Shown here piece by piece: positions 13,447-22,334 of a DNA stretch of 33,293 nucleotides. This DNA comes from JACOTV01 sp964445135 (GTDB taxonomy: Bacteria; Patescibacteriota; Microgenomatia; UBA1406; GWC2-37-13). Every line of letters begins with the position of its first letter. Positions within the stretch are counted from its first letter, which is position 1. The notes below the pieces were generated by a model that saw only the letters and a list, made by a program, of their open reading frames with translations, was not told the origin of the DNA and did no database searches. The stretch lies in the NCBI GenBank assembly GCA_964445135.1, contig CAYUJW010000007.1:1-33293 (forward strand), read 5' to 3'. The translations under genes and the position numbers were made by a program.

Positions 13447-14136
13447 TTATGCCCCATCATTTGTGACTGGGGCATTTTTTTTGGCTTTTGGGAGTGAAAC
13501 AAATACCAAACTTGCACAAGCGGCGGCGCCACCAAGCAATGCGCCACCCACAATATCGGTTGTCCAATGTCCACCGTGCACCACCTTTGCCACCATGACC
13601 ACCGTCGCAAACCCCGAGGTGGCAACAGCCGTCAGAGCCGCAGACTTTGATGACCACCCATACCGCCTGGCCACGAGAAATGTGGCAACAATGACTAAAA
13701 ACACCACGCGAAAACTATGTCCTGATGGATATGAGTATCCAACGAGCTGATAATCCTTATCAAAGTTGACAGCTGTGTGGATTCGTTGAAATTGAAAGGG
13801 GGGGCCAGGTTGTCGCAACATATTTTTGAGCACCAATTCCAGCAACTGCCCTCCTCCCCAGGCGACAAAAATCACCAGTGCCCCAAACGATCTATACAAA
13901 ACACCCAAAACGACCAGGAGAATGAGCCCGATAACAGGAGCTGAAGCTGAGGTGGTCATAAGCTCAAGGAGCGGATCTAGGCGTGCCGGAACATTGTTTT
14001 GCAGCTTGACTGTGAGATCAAAGTCCACGCCACCCATCGGGCTTTGCGTGAGAAATACATCTCGACGAACCATGTCGGTGAAGAGAACGAATGCAATAAG
14101 CAATGCTGCACTGGTAAACAATAATATTTTTTTCAT
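13447..14136 (-). CDS. PAP2-superfamily membrane phosphatase
   Basis: This 229-aa protein has an N-terminal helix and about five further membrane segments. The acid-phosphatase motifs are present: K104...RQPGPP (KxxxxxxRP type), YPSGHSF (PSGH, 137-140) and AKVVHGGHWTTD with His190 and Asp194. The third motif has Lys where SRxxxGxH usually has Arg. Likely roles are dephosphorylating undecaprenyl diphosphate (peptidoglycan lipid carrier recycling) or phosphatidic acid/PGP lipids. Family membership is certain and the substrate is not. A TATACT lies 12 nt and an AAGGA about 6 nt before the ATG. Confidence 0.9.
   Translation of the reverse strand: MKKILLFTSAALLIAFVLFTDMVRRDVFLTQSPMGGVDFDLTVKLQNNVPARLDPLLELMTTSASAPVIGLILLVVLGVLYRSFGALVIFVAWGGGQLLELVLKNMLRQPGPPFQFQRIHTAVNFDKDYQLVGYSYPSGHSFRVVFLVIVATFLVARRYGWSSKSAALTAVATSGFATVVMVAKVVHGGHWTTDIVGGALLGGAAACASLVFVSLPKAKKNAPVTNDGA
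13449..13482 (+). terminator. Rho-independent terminator after mscL
   Basis: ATGCCCCA (13449-13456) pairs with TGGGGCAT (13468-13475) and an 8-T run follows. The stem overlaps the stop region of the convergent PAP2 gene, so one DNA segment serves as coding end and terminator. Confidence 0.85.
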
Positions 14137-14216
14137 ATGAGTCCTTGCAGTATATGGTATAATGTTTATCTACATTTGCCAAGGTTAACCCAGGCTTATA
14201 AAGGTTATAAACGCGT

Positions 14217-14789
14217 ATGAATAGGATTCGCAAAACAATACAGAGCTTGCCTTCGAAGAAGCAATATTTTGAATTGGTTGGAGCCATGCTATCCATTCCC
14301 GTGCTTGTCACCGTGATTTTACTCAATACGACAAGCCTCAAAAATAATGAAAAAAGCAAGACTCCAACGCCAACGCCTGCGACTGTCGTAGTCACTGAAA
14401 AAGAGCGAGTAATCACTCAGCCGCCACAAATTGTGAATAACGAAACCAATAATTCTGGCCCCTCATGCAAGAAAGAAGTTGGCAATGTTCGCATCACTTC
14501 TCCACGCGAGGATGAGGTTGTTTCAACAAATCCCGTATGTTTTCAGATTGTGACTGATGATGATTCGTATTGCCCGGTTGAGTACGCTTCGCGCGTAGAT
14601 GGGGGCGAATGGTCAGACTTTTCAAAAAATACTGTATGCGTATATAACCTTAAGTCAGGTCGACATACCGTGGAGGTGAAAGTCAAATCCACAGAATCTG
14701 ATGAAGTTGTACTGTTGCGCCGAAACTTTGAAGTAGCAGGAAACACCACTGCCACCTCACCTACCCCAGCTGTTACTTCGACTCCGTAA
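14217..14789 (+). CDS. Unknown single-pass extracytoplasmic protein (190 aa)
   Basis: A short basic N-terminus (Arg/Lys) precedes one membrane segment (about 20-37). Then come a Thr/Pro-rich spacer (KTPTPTPATVVV), a folded beta-rich part (about 84-175) with four cysteines (84, 108, 119, 141) that could form two disulfides, and a second Thr/Pro tail. EVVSTNPVCFQI and SGRHTVEVKVKST resemble an immunoglobulin-like beta sandwich, so a surface or adhesin-like role is possible. The family is not recognised. A TATAAA sits 5 nt before the ATG and a TATAAT at 14158-14163. Its 3' end overlaps the convergent flavodoxin gene by 17 nt. Confidence 0.8.
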   Translation: MNRIRKTIQSLPSKKQYFELVGAMLSIPVLVTVILLNTTSLKNNEKSKTPTPTPATVVVTEKERVITQPPQIVNNETNNSGPSCKKEVGNVRITSPREDEVVSTNPVCFQIVTDDDSYCPVEYASRVDGGEWSDFSKNTVCVYNLKSGRHTVEVKVKSTESDEVVLLRRNFEVAGNTTATSPTPAVTSTP

Positions 14790-15246
14790 TCACCCCAGCG
14801 ACCTGCTGTGCCCAGTCAGCGATAATTTGTTCATTTGCGCTGCGCTCAAAGTAAAAGCGATTCACACGGAGCGAATCTAATGATTGCACCCCACCTGCTT
14901 CTTTGATAAATTGCGCCAAATGCTCAACTGACTTTGTAAACGTTGAGGTATACATATTTGCATCCCCCAATCCATACACAAAGCATATTTTATCGACAAG
15001 GGTAGTTGGAGACATACTTTTTTTTAATACATGGTAGCCTGAGTTCATATTGCCTTCTTCGCGCTCTTCAAACCACGAATTTGATCCAAAAATGACATGC
15101 GAATAAGAGGCAAAGTCCGCAGGTTTGGTTTTGTGCACATCTTGCACCACAACGTCAATCTTCTGCTCTTCAAGAACATGTGCGATAATTTCTGCCGCAA
15201 TTTGCGTTCCCCCTGAATAGGTGCCGTACACAACAAGTGCTTTCAT
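14773..15246 (-). CDS. Flavodoxin-like protein
   Basis: This 157-aa FMN-binding alpha/beta protein opens with KALVVYGTYSGGTQIAAE, where GTYSGGTQ is the phosphate-binding loop at the position of the flavodoxin T/S-x-T-G-x-T. FGSNSWFEERE (about 53-63) is the first isoalloxazine loop with an aromatic residue, and YGLGDANMY (about 90-98) is the second. It should act as a small electron carrier in the cytoplasm. The redox partner is not visible nearby, but MsrB and the DCC protein lie just to the right on the other strand. TATAAT (15255-15260, minus) is 8 nt before the ATG, so a leaderless start is likely. Confidence 0.88.
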   Translation of the reverse strand: MKALVVYGTYSGGTQIAAEIIAHVLEEQKIDVVVQDVHKTKPADFASYSHVIFGSNSWFEEREEGNMNSGYHVLKKSMSPTTLVDKICFVYGLGDANMYTSTFTKSVEHLAQFIKEAGGVQSLDSLRVNRFYFERSANEQIIADWAQQVAGVITESK

Positions 15247-15357
15247 ATAGAGTCATTATAGTCGATAGCCCAGGTCAAAAGAAGTGCATAAAGAGTTTTT
15301 TAGCTACTGTTTATTCCTGCCAAATCCTTGTATTATTGAAGGGAACAAAACAAGCGT

Positions 15358-15609
15358 ATGAAACACTTTGATACCACCCACTTGAGCGACGAACAGAAAA
15401 ACATCTTGATCAAAAGAGGCACCGAGGCGCCCTTTACCGGCGAATATGTCAATAANNNNNNNNNNNNNNNNNNNNNNNNNNNNNNNNNNNNNNNNNNNNN
15501 NNNNNNNNNNNNNNNNNNNNNNNNNNNNNNNNNNNNNNNNNNNNNNNNNNNNNNNGGTCAGCGCTATTGCATTAACTCATGCGCCTTGCAGTTTAAAAAA
15601 CGGCCCTAA
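15358..15609 (+). CDS. msrB: Peptide-methionine (R)-S-oxide reductase, interrupted by gap
   Basis: The N-terminus (LSDEQKNILIKRGTEAPFTG, about 10-29) and C-terminus (GQRYCINSCALQF) are both unmistakable MsrB. RYCIN contains the catalytic Cys of the family, which reduces methionine-R-sulfoxide. A 100-N gap replaces the middle, including the CxxC zinc motifs if present. A complete MsrB has about 130 residues, so roughly 80 residues (about 240 nt) are missing and the gap is longer than shown. GAAGGG lies upstream at a loose distance from the ATG. The DCC-lipase maturation factor fusion follows co-directionally and may use the same redox pathway. Confidence 0.9.
   Translation: MKHFDTTHLSDEQKNILIKRGTEAPFTGEYVNXXXXXXXXXXXXXXXXXXXXXXXXXXXXXXXXXXGQRYCINSCALQFKKRP
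15456..15555. other. Assembly gap (100 Ns) inside msrB
   Basis: Placeholder gap. The flanking sequences belong to the same gene, and the family length suggests about 240 nt are really missing. Confidence 0.95.
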
Positions 15610-15699
15610 ACACATGCTCTCAGGCGTTTCACTGTTGAGTTTTACCTGCAACATGTGGAATAATGAAGGTGTTACCAAGCACAGACCCAACCCCAATTT

Positions 15700-17514
15700 A
15701 TGAGCGAGCACACCCATTCCAAACCAGTTGTAGCATATGATGGAACGTGTGCCTTTTGCCAAGCGATGGTTGCCTCATGGAAAAGCAAGACTGGCTCAAA
15801 AGTGGAGTATGATCCGCGACTGACAAAAGCAAGCAAACATATTGCGGTGGCCATGCCGGGAGGCGCTGTCGCAACTGACGCTCGCGCCGTATATACCATA
15901 CTTTCCTATAGCACAATGTGGGCATGGCTTCTTCCGCTCTATGAACATTTTGCCCCATTTGCATGGATGAGCGATGTAGGATACAAAATAATCTCTCGTC
16001 TCAGAACTCCCTTCTTGTCTCCTTTGACTCGCGCGCTATATGGCCCAAAGATTGAGGAACCTACGTATAAAAAGGCTCATGGATTGTTTTATCGACTGCT
16101 TGGAGTGATATATATGATCGCATTTCTCTCTCTTACCGTGCAAATTGTTGGTTTGGTTGGCACCAATGGAATCATGCCTATTGGCGACTTTCAAAACTAT
16201 CTCAAAGGACAAATTGGGAACGCCGCATATTGGCAGGCACCCATGTTGTTTTGGCTTGGCAACTCAGATATGTTGCTTCGCGCGGTAACAATTATCGGGG
16301 CGTTGCTTGCGGTGCCACTCGTTTTGGGATTTGCCCATCCGATTCTCTTGGCTTTGCTTTGGGCAATCTACCTCTCACTCACCAATGCCGGACAACTATT
16401 TATGGCTTACCAATGGGACGCGCTCTTGCTGGAGGTTGGATTTTTGGCAATATTTATGACTCGGAGAAATGCTGCATTCCGCACTCTTTTTACCTTTTTG
16501 CTCTTTCGTCTGGTATTTGCCTCCGGACTCGTCAAGATCATGTCTGGGGACGAATCGTGGCAATCATTGACAGCGTTGCAGTATCATTTTTTCACCCAAC
16601 CACTACCCACTCAACTGGCATGGTATGCACAGCAACTACCAAACAATATAAAGTCGGCGCTTGCAGTCGTGTTGTTTGCTATTGAGCTTGTTGCTCCATT
16701 TCTCATACTCTTTCCTCGCCGGGCAAAAATTGTTGGCGCATATGCGATTATCTTGCTTCAAGTTGGGATCATACTTACTGGCAATTACACATTCTTTAAT
16801 TTGCTCACCATTGCAATTGCTCTGCTTCTATTGGACGATACACATCTTGCACGGATTCCACAAGCAGTACATGTTCGAAGTATTACATTTATTAAAAAAC
16901 TTCCCTCAAACGTTGTTCGCGCCAAAAGATACGCTACAACTTTCATGGTAGTTGTACTTGCAACACTTGGCATTTTACGCGTCACACAGTTTGCTCCTGC
17001 CGTTCAACAGAAACTTGATATGTTAGTTGTGGCCGGCAATGCATTCGCACCACTTCGCTTAACCAGCTCATATGGTTTGTTTGCAGTAATGACCACCACA
17101 CGACCTGAAGTCATAATTGAAGCAAGCGCTGATGGCAAAACGTGGGAAGCGTATGAATTTAAACACAAACCACAAGACGTTGCTAAGGCTCCCTCTATGG
17201 TTGGACCTTATTTGCCTCGACTCGATTGGCAGATGTGGTTTGTCGGACTTGATGCAGAGGCACTCATCAACCTTGAGGGCTATCAACCAACGCCCCAGCT
17301 CGTCACCCCATTTCTCCTTCAGCTTGGACAAAAACTCTTACAAGACAAGCCAGAAGTCAAACAGTTGATGGCCAAAACTCCATCGTTTAAACCCAAATAC
17401 ATGAGAGCCACTGTCTACTTATATCGCTTTTCAACGGCGGCCGAACGGAGTGAAACTGGTGCGTGGTGGGTGAGAGAAAAGCTAAACGTATACTTGCCGC
17501 AAGTCACACTCTAA
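15700..17514 (+). CDS. DCC-type thiol protein fused to lipase maturation factor-like membrane domain
   Basis: This 604-aa protein has two parts. Residues 1-115 are a DCC/DUF393 thioredoxin-like domain with YDGTCAFC (Cys17, Cys20). The rest is a polytopic membrane domain (about 8-10 segments) of the lipase maturation factor (LMF1, PF06762) type: YQWDALLLEVGFLAIF, LVFASGLVKIMSGDESW, LTALQYHFFTQPLPTQLAWYA (written here in part), GNYTFFN and the C-terminal LPRLDWQMWF. LMF1 helps fold secreted lipases in eukaryotes. In bacteria the family is uncharacterised and often linked to secreted protein folding. The fusion with a CxxC domain and location after msrB suggest an oxidative-folding or redox-repair job at the membrane (inference). 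Confidence 0.85.
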   Translation: MSEHTHSKPVVAYDGTCAFCQAMVASWKSKTGSKVEYDPRLTKASKHIAVAMPGGAVATDARAVYTILSYSTMWAWLLPLYEHFAPFAWMSDVGYKIISRLRTPFLSPLTRALYGPKIEEPTYKKAHGLFYRLLGVIYMIAFLSLTVQIVGLVGTNGIMPIGDFQNYLKGQIGNAAYWQAPMLFWLGNSDMLLRAVTIIGALLAVPLVLGFAHPILLALLWAIYLSLTNAGQLFMAYQWDALLLEVGFLAIFMTRRNAAFRTLFTFLLFRLVFASGLVKIMSGDESWQSLTALQYHFFTQPLPTQLAWYAQQLPNNIKSALAVVLFAIELVAPFLILFPRRAKIVGAYAIILLQVGIILTGNYTFFNLLTIAIALLLLDDTHLARIPQAVHVRSITFIKKLPSNVVRAKRYATTFMVVVLATLGILRVTQFAPAVQQKLDMLVVAGNAFAPLRLTSSYGLFAVMTTTRPEVIIEASADGKTWEAYEFKHKPQDVAKAPSMVGPYLPRLDWQMWFVGLDAEALINLEGYQPTPQLVTPFLLQLGQKLLQDKPEVKQLMAKTPSFKPKYMRATVYLYRFSTAAERSETGAWWVREKLNVYLPQVTL

Positions 17515-17529
17515 ACAAAAGACGCGTAG

Positions 17530-18360
17530 TTAAAGTGAATTCTGAGCTTCTCCCCGATCAAACGCTTGCAAGTTTTCGCACGTCACTTCAAGAATATTGC
17601 TCAGCGCCTCATCACTATTGAAGGCATTGTGTGGAGTAACAATGACATTTGGATGGCGCACCAACAAATGATCAAGCAACAGTGTTTTGTAGTCATAGCC
17701 CTGAGGACGAAGTCCTGACAGGACAGATAATTCTTCCATCAACTGCTCCTCTTGTTCAAAGACATCCAAGCCAGCGCCCCCTAAGTGTTTTGACTCAATC
17801 GCATTAAAAAGCGCTTGTGTATCAACAATTCCACCTCGAGCGGTGTTTATTAAATACGACCCCTTTTTCATNNNNNNNNNNNNNNNNNNNNNNNNNNNNN
17901 NNNNNNNNNNNNNNNNNNNNNNNNNNNNNNNNNNNNNNNNNNNNNNNNNNNNNNNNNNNNNNNNNNNNNNNTCATGATTAAAGTCGAATTTTCGCGCCTG
18001 CTCAACTGCCGTGTGCATACGCCTACTCAGCGTCAGAATGAGCGCAAATGTATGCTCAGCAACCGTGTGAGTTCCATATTCAGGAACATTACATACCACC
18101 ACATTTCGCGCGCGACATGCTTGCAAATCAATATGGTCATATCCCGTTGATCGAGTAGTCACAATGCGCAGATGTGGCATTTTTTTAAGCACTTCTTCAT
18201 TGAGCGAAGAATAGATAAATGTAGAAATGTGTGTCGCGTGAGGATATTCGCCTGCGGTATCTGGGGTTAATTGCTCATTGACAAGCAATGCGTGAGGAAA
18301 GAGTTTTTTTAGCTGGGGACGTTCCCATTCTGAGACTTCAAAGAAAATGTGTGTATGCAT
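17530..18360 (-). CDS. D-2-hydroxyacid dehydrogenase (D-lactate dehydrogenase-like), interrupted by gap
   Basis: The N-terminal ~130 residues (RSTGYDHID, NVPEYGTHTVAEHTFALIL) and C-terminal ~113 residues (NTARGGIVDTQALF, GLDVFEQEE, VIVTPHNAF with the catalytic His) are of the D-isomer 2-hydroxyacid dehydrogenase family. The pattern around VPEYGTHTVAEH and the LDVFE-insertion resembles fermentative D-lactate dehydrogenase. The GxGxxG NAD loop falls in the 100-N gap, where about 80 residues are probably missing. It would regenerate NAD from pyruvate by making D-lactate, fitting its position just downstream of gpmI (46 nt). An inverted repeat (18361-18380) abuts its start codon. Confidence 0.85.
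   Translation of the reverse strand: MHTHIFFEVSEWERPQLKKLFPHALLVNEQLTPDTAGEYPHATHISTFIYSSLNEEVLKKMPHLRIVTTRSTGYDHIDLQACRARNVVVCNVPEYGTHTVAEHTFALILTLSRRMHTAVEQARKFDFNHXXXXXXXXXXXXXXXXXXXXXXXXXXXXXXXXXXMKKGSYLINTARGGIVDTQALFNAIESKHLGGAGLDVFEQEEQLMEELSVLSGLRPQGYDYKTLLLDHLLVRHPNVIVTPHNAFNSDEALSNILEVTCENLQAFDRGEAQNSL
17872..17971. other. Assembly gap (100 Ns) inside the dehydrogenase
   Basis: Placeholder gap. The NAD-binding core (GxGxxG) of the gene is hidden. Confidence 0.95.
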
Positions 18361-18380
18361 GATGGCATCATTATGCCATC
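18361..18380. promoter_or_regulatory. Inverted repeat abutting the dehydrogenase start codon
   Basis: GATGGCAT-CATT-ATGCCATC is a perfect 8-bp inverted repeat with a 4-nt centre, and it begins next to the ATG (18360-18358). It overlaps a CATAAT -10-like hexamer on the minus strand. It could be an operator at which a repressor would block initiation, or an RNA hairpin in the gpmI-dehydrogenase junction. Confidence 0.5.
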
Positions 18381-18406
18381 TGGGCTGGCGACTGTCAAAG
18401 CAACAA

Positions 18407-19954
18407 TCACTCTTTGTGCGCGAAGCTCACAATAAGGCTTGGCTCATGAGTCGCATCTGGGTCAAGCCCCATCAACTCAAGAACGGTGGCGGCAATGTGC
18501 TGCAATCCATTATTTTTGTCTGTACTCAATTTGAGTTTTGAAATAGATGGATTATGAGGATCATATACGATAAATGGGACGGGATTCATGGTGTGTGCTG
18601 TATGAGGAGCATCATTTTCTACATCATACATAATATCGGCATTTCCATGATCGGCCGTAATACAACATATGTATCCCGCATTTGTTAAATATTCACACAA
18701 ATGTTTTAGCTCATGATCTACTTTCTCCACACCATCAACCACTGCTTGAAAGATCCCTGTATGACCAACCATATCGGGATTTGCAAAGTTAACCAATATA
18801 AAGTCAGGGCGAACCTCATCAACATGTGCCCGGACTGATTGAGCGATTTCTTCGGCTTTCATGTGAGGCGCTTCATGATGACGTACCCGATTGCTCTGAC
18901 TCATCGATCGGTGTTCGCCTTCAAACACCACCTCAACTCCACCATTAAAGAAATAGGTGACATGCGCATACTTTTCGGTTTCTGCAGCACGCATTTGAAT
19001 CTTTCCCAATCGACTCAACACTTCGCCCAGGGTATTTGTTACCTGTTGTTTGTGGAAAATGACCTTATGAGTAAAGTTCTTGTCATACTGTGTCATCGTG
19101 ATGATTTCAACGGTCGGCAGCATCTGATTCATCATGGCAACTAGCTGCTTCATGCGATCACTTCGATAATTAAAAAAGAAGAGCAAGTCATTTTCTTTGA
19201 TGCCGCGATAATGAGGATCAACGACTGTGCAGGGCAAAAATTCATCAGTTATATCTCGCTTGTATGCGCCATCTATCATCTCGTTGATTCGTTCATACAC
19301 ATTTTTCTGTGTGCTCTTCATGTGATGCGAATCATGCGCCAATATGGTTTTAACGGCCTGCTCCACCCGGTCGTCATTGTGATCGCGGTCCATCGCGTAG
19401 AACCTGCCGGATATGGTTGCAATACTTCCAAATTGAAGCTCCTCCATGTGTTGGCGAAGCTGGGCAATATTATGACGCACACTGCGAGGTGGGGTGTCTC
19501 GCCCATCACTTATGATGTGGATGAGCGGGGATTTGCATCCGTTTTCTTTCATGATGCGAAGAATATGAAACACGTGCTGCTGATGACTATGTATGCCGCC
19601 TGTTGAAAGAAGACCAATAAGATGTGCAGTTCTCGTTTTTGCTTCTTGAATCAAATATGAAAATACGTCAAGATCAAGGGGTGCATTTTCCAGGGCACGC
19701 GTGATGCGTGGAAGATCTTGAAAAACAACGCGACCTGCACCAATTGTCAGATGACCTACTTCACTTCCTCCAATTTGGCCGCTTGGCAATCCTACAAATT
19801 CACCTGATGCCTCAAGCTGTGTGTGTGGGTATGCGTTCCAAATAGAATCAAAAAATGGTGTGCGCGCACGGGCTATGGCATTGTGTTCATTCAACTCTCC
19901 CAATCCCCAACCGTCAAGAATAATAAGTGCGACTTTTTTATGTGTTGTGTTCAT
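18407..19954 (-). CDS. gpmI: 2,3-bisphosphoglycerate-independent phosphoglycerate mutase
   Basis: This 515-aa alkaline-phosphatase superfamily enzyme interconverts 3- and 2-phosphoglycerate and needs Mn. It starts KKVALIILDGWGLG (metal-binding Asp14), with nucleophile Ser64 in GQIGGSEVGHLTIGAGR (usually GNSEVGH, so Asn to Gly here), SDGRDTPPRS, RFYAMDRD, NYRSDRMKQL, NFANPDMVGHTG and TADHGNAD. Length is typical. It lies directly upstream of the dehydrogenase and three genes from enolase on the same strand, with the L,D-transpeptidase gene between. Together they give lower glycolysis and fermentation. There is no strong promoter box at the usual leaderless position. Confidence 0.97.
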   Translation of the reverse strand: MNTTHKKVALIILDGWGLGELNEHNAIARARTPFFDSIWNAYPHTQLEASGEFVGLPSGQIGGSEVGHLTIGAGRVVFQDLPRITRALENAPLDLDVFSYLIQEAKTRTAHLIGLLSTGGIHSHQQHVFHILRIMKENGCKSPLIHIISDGRDTPPRSVRHNIAQLRQHMEELQFGSIATISGRFYAMDRDHNDDRVEQAVKTILAHDSHHMKSTQKNVYERINEMIDGAYKRDITDEFLPCTVVDPHYRGIKENDLLFFFNYRSDRMKQLVAMMNQMLPTVEIITMTQYDKNFTHKVIFHKQQVTNTLGEVLSRLGKIQMRAAETEKYAHVTYFFNGGVEVVFEGEHRSMSQSNRVRHHEAPHMKAEEIAQSVRAHVDEVRPDFILVNFANPDMVGHTGIFQAVVDGVEKVDHELKHLCEYLTNAGYICCITADHGNADIMYDVENDAPHTAHTMNPVPFIVYDPHNPSISKLKLSTDKNNGLQHIAATVLELMGLDPDATHEPSLIVSFAHKE

Positions 19955-20000
19955 AGATGTTATGTAACTTAGAAAATATATAATACACCTTCTTTGACGA

Positions 20001-20960
20001 CTATTTGATCAATGCAATTGTATCGTATCCATAATTCTCAGATGCATTTGCAACAATTTTGGCCCCCATGTAGGAGAGGCGCACACACCCTCCCGATACT
20101 TCACGCTCACTGCCTAAGGATCCCAAGCCATATCCGGACTGTGTTCCCAAAGGCTCAAATACCCCACTCTGCCCCGGTGCCTCCTGAAGGGGAAACCCAT
20201 GAAACATAATTTCGCGCGAGGCAAAGCGTCCACCGTCATCTGCGCGCTCAATACTCACCGCATAGGGAAGTGGATGATATGCCTCAGAATATGCACTCGT
20301 CAAGCGACTAAATCCTCCGGTGTGATATCCGGCCCCCGGCGGTTCATTGGCCAGTTTTGCTGAATTATTCACAATGCCACCGGTATAGCGTGTCTCACCC
20401 TGATCATCCACAAGCCATATGCGCTTTTGCACATCATCAACCATTATGTGTCGTCCGGCAACCTGGAGTGCGGGGCGGGGCCAGTCATTGAGGTGCATCC
20501 AAGTTAACTCATCAGTTGCGCCAGTTGGAGAAATCCCTTTTGCTTGTTGAAACAATTTAAGTGCAGCATCTGTCATCGGACCAAATCCACCATCAATTCC
20601 TGCGCTGTACAAACCCTCAGCGGCAAGCCTGCGCTGCAATTCAACAACAATTGGACCGCTTTTCCCACTCCATAACGCACGCTCCGCTCGTAGTGACCAG
20701 TCAGGTGTCACACATGCCGAATGATCAACGGCGCGCTTTTGTCCGGATAAAACGGTGTCGATAAATGCTGCTTCTTGAGGCGATTTTTCTGTAAACACAC
20801 TGAGGGGTCCTCGCTCAGGATGCGTAATCCACGAAACTTCTTTTGAACTTTGCGCCTCAGCGCGGGCCACGCCAGTGAGAACTCCCGACTGCTCAACCAT
20901 TGCAGCTGCGGCCGCAGCAAGTGCACCTTTTATAAATCTTCGACGAGTTGGGATTTCCAT
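20001..20960 (-). CDS. Secreted L,D-transpeptidase with peptidoglycan-binding domain and Tat signal
   Basis: This 319-aa protein begins with a twin-arginine signal (TRRRFIKGALAAAAAA, 5-20; cleavage probably near ARAEAQ at 33-37). Residues about 100-158 form a PG_binding_1 domain (VVELQRRLAAEGLYSAGIDG, FGPMTDAALKLFQ). The C-terminal YkuD domain (about 168-318) has His254 in MFHGFP and catalytic Cys292 in SGGCVRLS. It should form 3-3 cross-links or attach proteins to peptidoglycan, acting outside the membrane. Tat export of a YkuD enzyme is less common than Sec. TACAAT (20970-20975, minus) lies 9 nt before the ATG. Confidence 0.92.
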   Translation of the reverse strand: MEIPTRRRFIKGALAAAAAAMVEQSGVLTGVARAEAQSSKEVSWITHPERGPLSVFTEKSPQEAAFIDTVLSGQKRAVDHSACVTPDWSLRAERALWSGKSGPIVVELQRRLAAEGLYSAGIDGGFGPMTDAALKLFQQAKGISPTGATDELTWMHLNDWPRPALQVAGRHIMVDDVQKRIWLVDDQGETRYTGGIVNNSAKLANEPPGAGYHTGGFSRLTSAYSEAYHPLPYAVSIERADDGGRFASREIMFHGFPLQEAPGQSGVFEPLGTQSGYGLGSLGSEREVSGGCVRLSYMGAKIVANASENYGYDTIALIK

Positions 20961-21028
20961 ATAAAAATCATTGTAAAAACTGGCTTTATTATTGCCTTAT
21001 TGAGAAATGAGCTGGCGCGCTATGTACG

Positions 21029-22270
21029 TTAAAGTCCCGCTTCAATCTCAAGCAATCGATTGTACTTGGCTAGTCGATCTGATCGGCTCATTGAGCCGGT
21101 TTTGATAAACTCCGCACCACACGCATAGGCGAGATCGGCAATAAATGCGTCTTCGGTTTCACCTGATCGATGTGACATTACGATATTCCATTTTGCACTT
21201 CTTGCTAATTTAATTGCATCAACGGTTTCAGAAAGCGAGCCGATTTGGTTTACTTTAACAAGCAAAGCATTTGCCGCTTTTTTCTCAATTGCCGTTTGAA
21301 TTCGCTTTGAGTTCGTGACCAGCAAGTCGTCTCCTACCAGTTGAAATTTGAATTGATCCGCCATTGCGGCAAATCCAGACCAAGCCTCCCAGTCATCTTC
21401 ATGAAATGGATCTTCAAATGATTGGATATTGTAAGCTTGTCCAACTTTTTGATAATACTTCGTCAACGCGGCAGCATCAAGTCGCTCATTCGTCTTTTTC
21501 ATATGGTATGTTTCACCCTCATAAAATTCACTCGCAGCCACATCAACTGCAAAGGTGAAGTCTGATACATTTTTGTATCCTGCCGTCTGGGCTGACTCGA
21601 TAATTGTTTCAAAGACTTGCTCGTTTGATGAGAGTGCCGGAGAATATCCTCCCTCATCACCCACCAGGGTTGAAAGTTTTTTTGCAGAAAGGGATTTTCC
21701 TAAGCTGTGAAATATTTCAGCTGCCACGCGCACTGAAGTTTTTGGATCGGTGGCCGTTGGACAAATCATAAATTCTTGGATATCAAAGTTCCATCCCGCA
21801 TGCTTCCCACCGTTTACCACATTTACTAAGAGCCGGGGAAATGAAGGTGTGGCATCTGCAAAGTAATACTCATTCAAAAACTTCCACAGCGGTTTTTTCT
21901 GCACATAGGCGGCGGCGCGTGCTGCCGCAAGTGACACGGCAAGAATGGCATTGGCGCCAAGCTTTGACTTGTTCTCAGTCCCATCAAGCTTAAGCATTAT
22001 TGCATCAATTGCACGAATGTCTTCAACCGACTTGCCAACGAGCGCTTGTGATATAACGCCATTTACATGATCTACCGCTTGTGAAACACTTTTTCCGCTA
22101 TATTCTGCGCTACCATCACGTAATTCACATGCCTCATGTGATCCGGTTGATGCACCAGATGGCACAGATGCAACATGAACTGATGAATCATCAAGAGTGA
22201 TGAATGCTCGAACAGTGGGGTTACCACGTGAGTCCAATATTTCAAGTCCGCGAATAGATTGTATATTCAT
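21029..22270 (-). CDS. eno: Enolase
   Basis: This 413-aa enzyme dehydrates 2-phosphoglycerate to phosphoenolpyruvate. It has LDSRGNPTV near the start, SVPSGASTGSHEA, NKSKLGANAILAVSLA, VVNGGKHAGWNFDIQEFM, VGDEGGYSP, the metal ligands in FAVDVAASEFYE and QSFEDPFHEDDW, VGDDLLVTN, LLVKVNQIGSLSE (catalytic Lys) and MSHRSGETEDAF. The signature SHRSGETEDAFIADLA is intact. It is slightly shorter than E. coli enolase (432 aa). TACAAT (22279-22284, minus) is 8 nt before the ATG. Aquaporin lies 64 nt upstream on the same strand. Confidence 0.98.
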   Translation of the reverse strand: MNIQSIRGLEILDSRGNPTVRAFITLDDSSVHVASVPSGASTGSHEACELRDGSAEYSGKSVSQAVDHVNGVISQALVGKSVEDIRAIDAIMLKLDGTENKSKLGANAILAVSLAAARAAAYVQKKPLWKFLNEYYFADATPSFPRLLVNVVNGGKHAGWNFDIQEFMICPTATDPKTSVRVAAEIFHSLGKSLSAKKLSTLVGDEGGYSPALSSNEQVFETIIESAQTAGYKNVSDFTFAVDVAASEFYEGETYHMKKTNERLDAAALTKYYQKVGQAYNIQSFEDPFHEDDWEAWSGFAAMADQFKFQLVGDDLLVTNSKRIQTAIEKKAANALLVKVNQIGSLSETVDAIKLARSAKWNIVMSHRSGETEDAFIADLAYACGAEFIKTGSMSRSDRLAKYNRLLEIEAGL

Positions 22271-22334
22271 AGGAGTTCATTGTACCACGCTACAACAACT
22301 CAAAGATATACGGAATATTGACGAACAAGACTAC

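Noticed and set aside
15358..15609. msrB as a truncated or pseudogene
   Set aside because: Both ends are normal and intact. The missing middle coincides with a scaffold gap.
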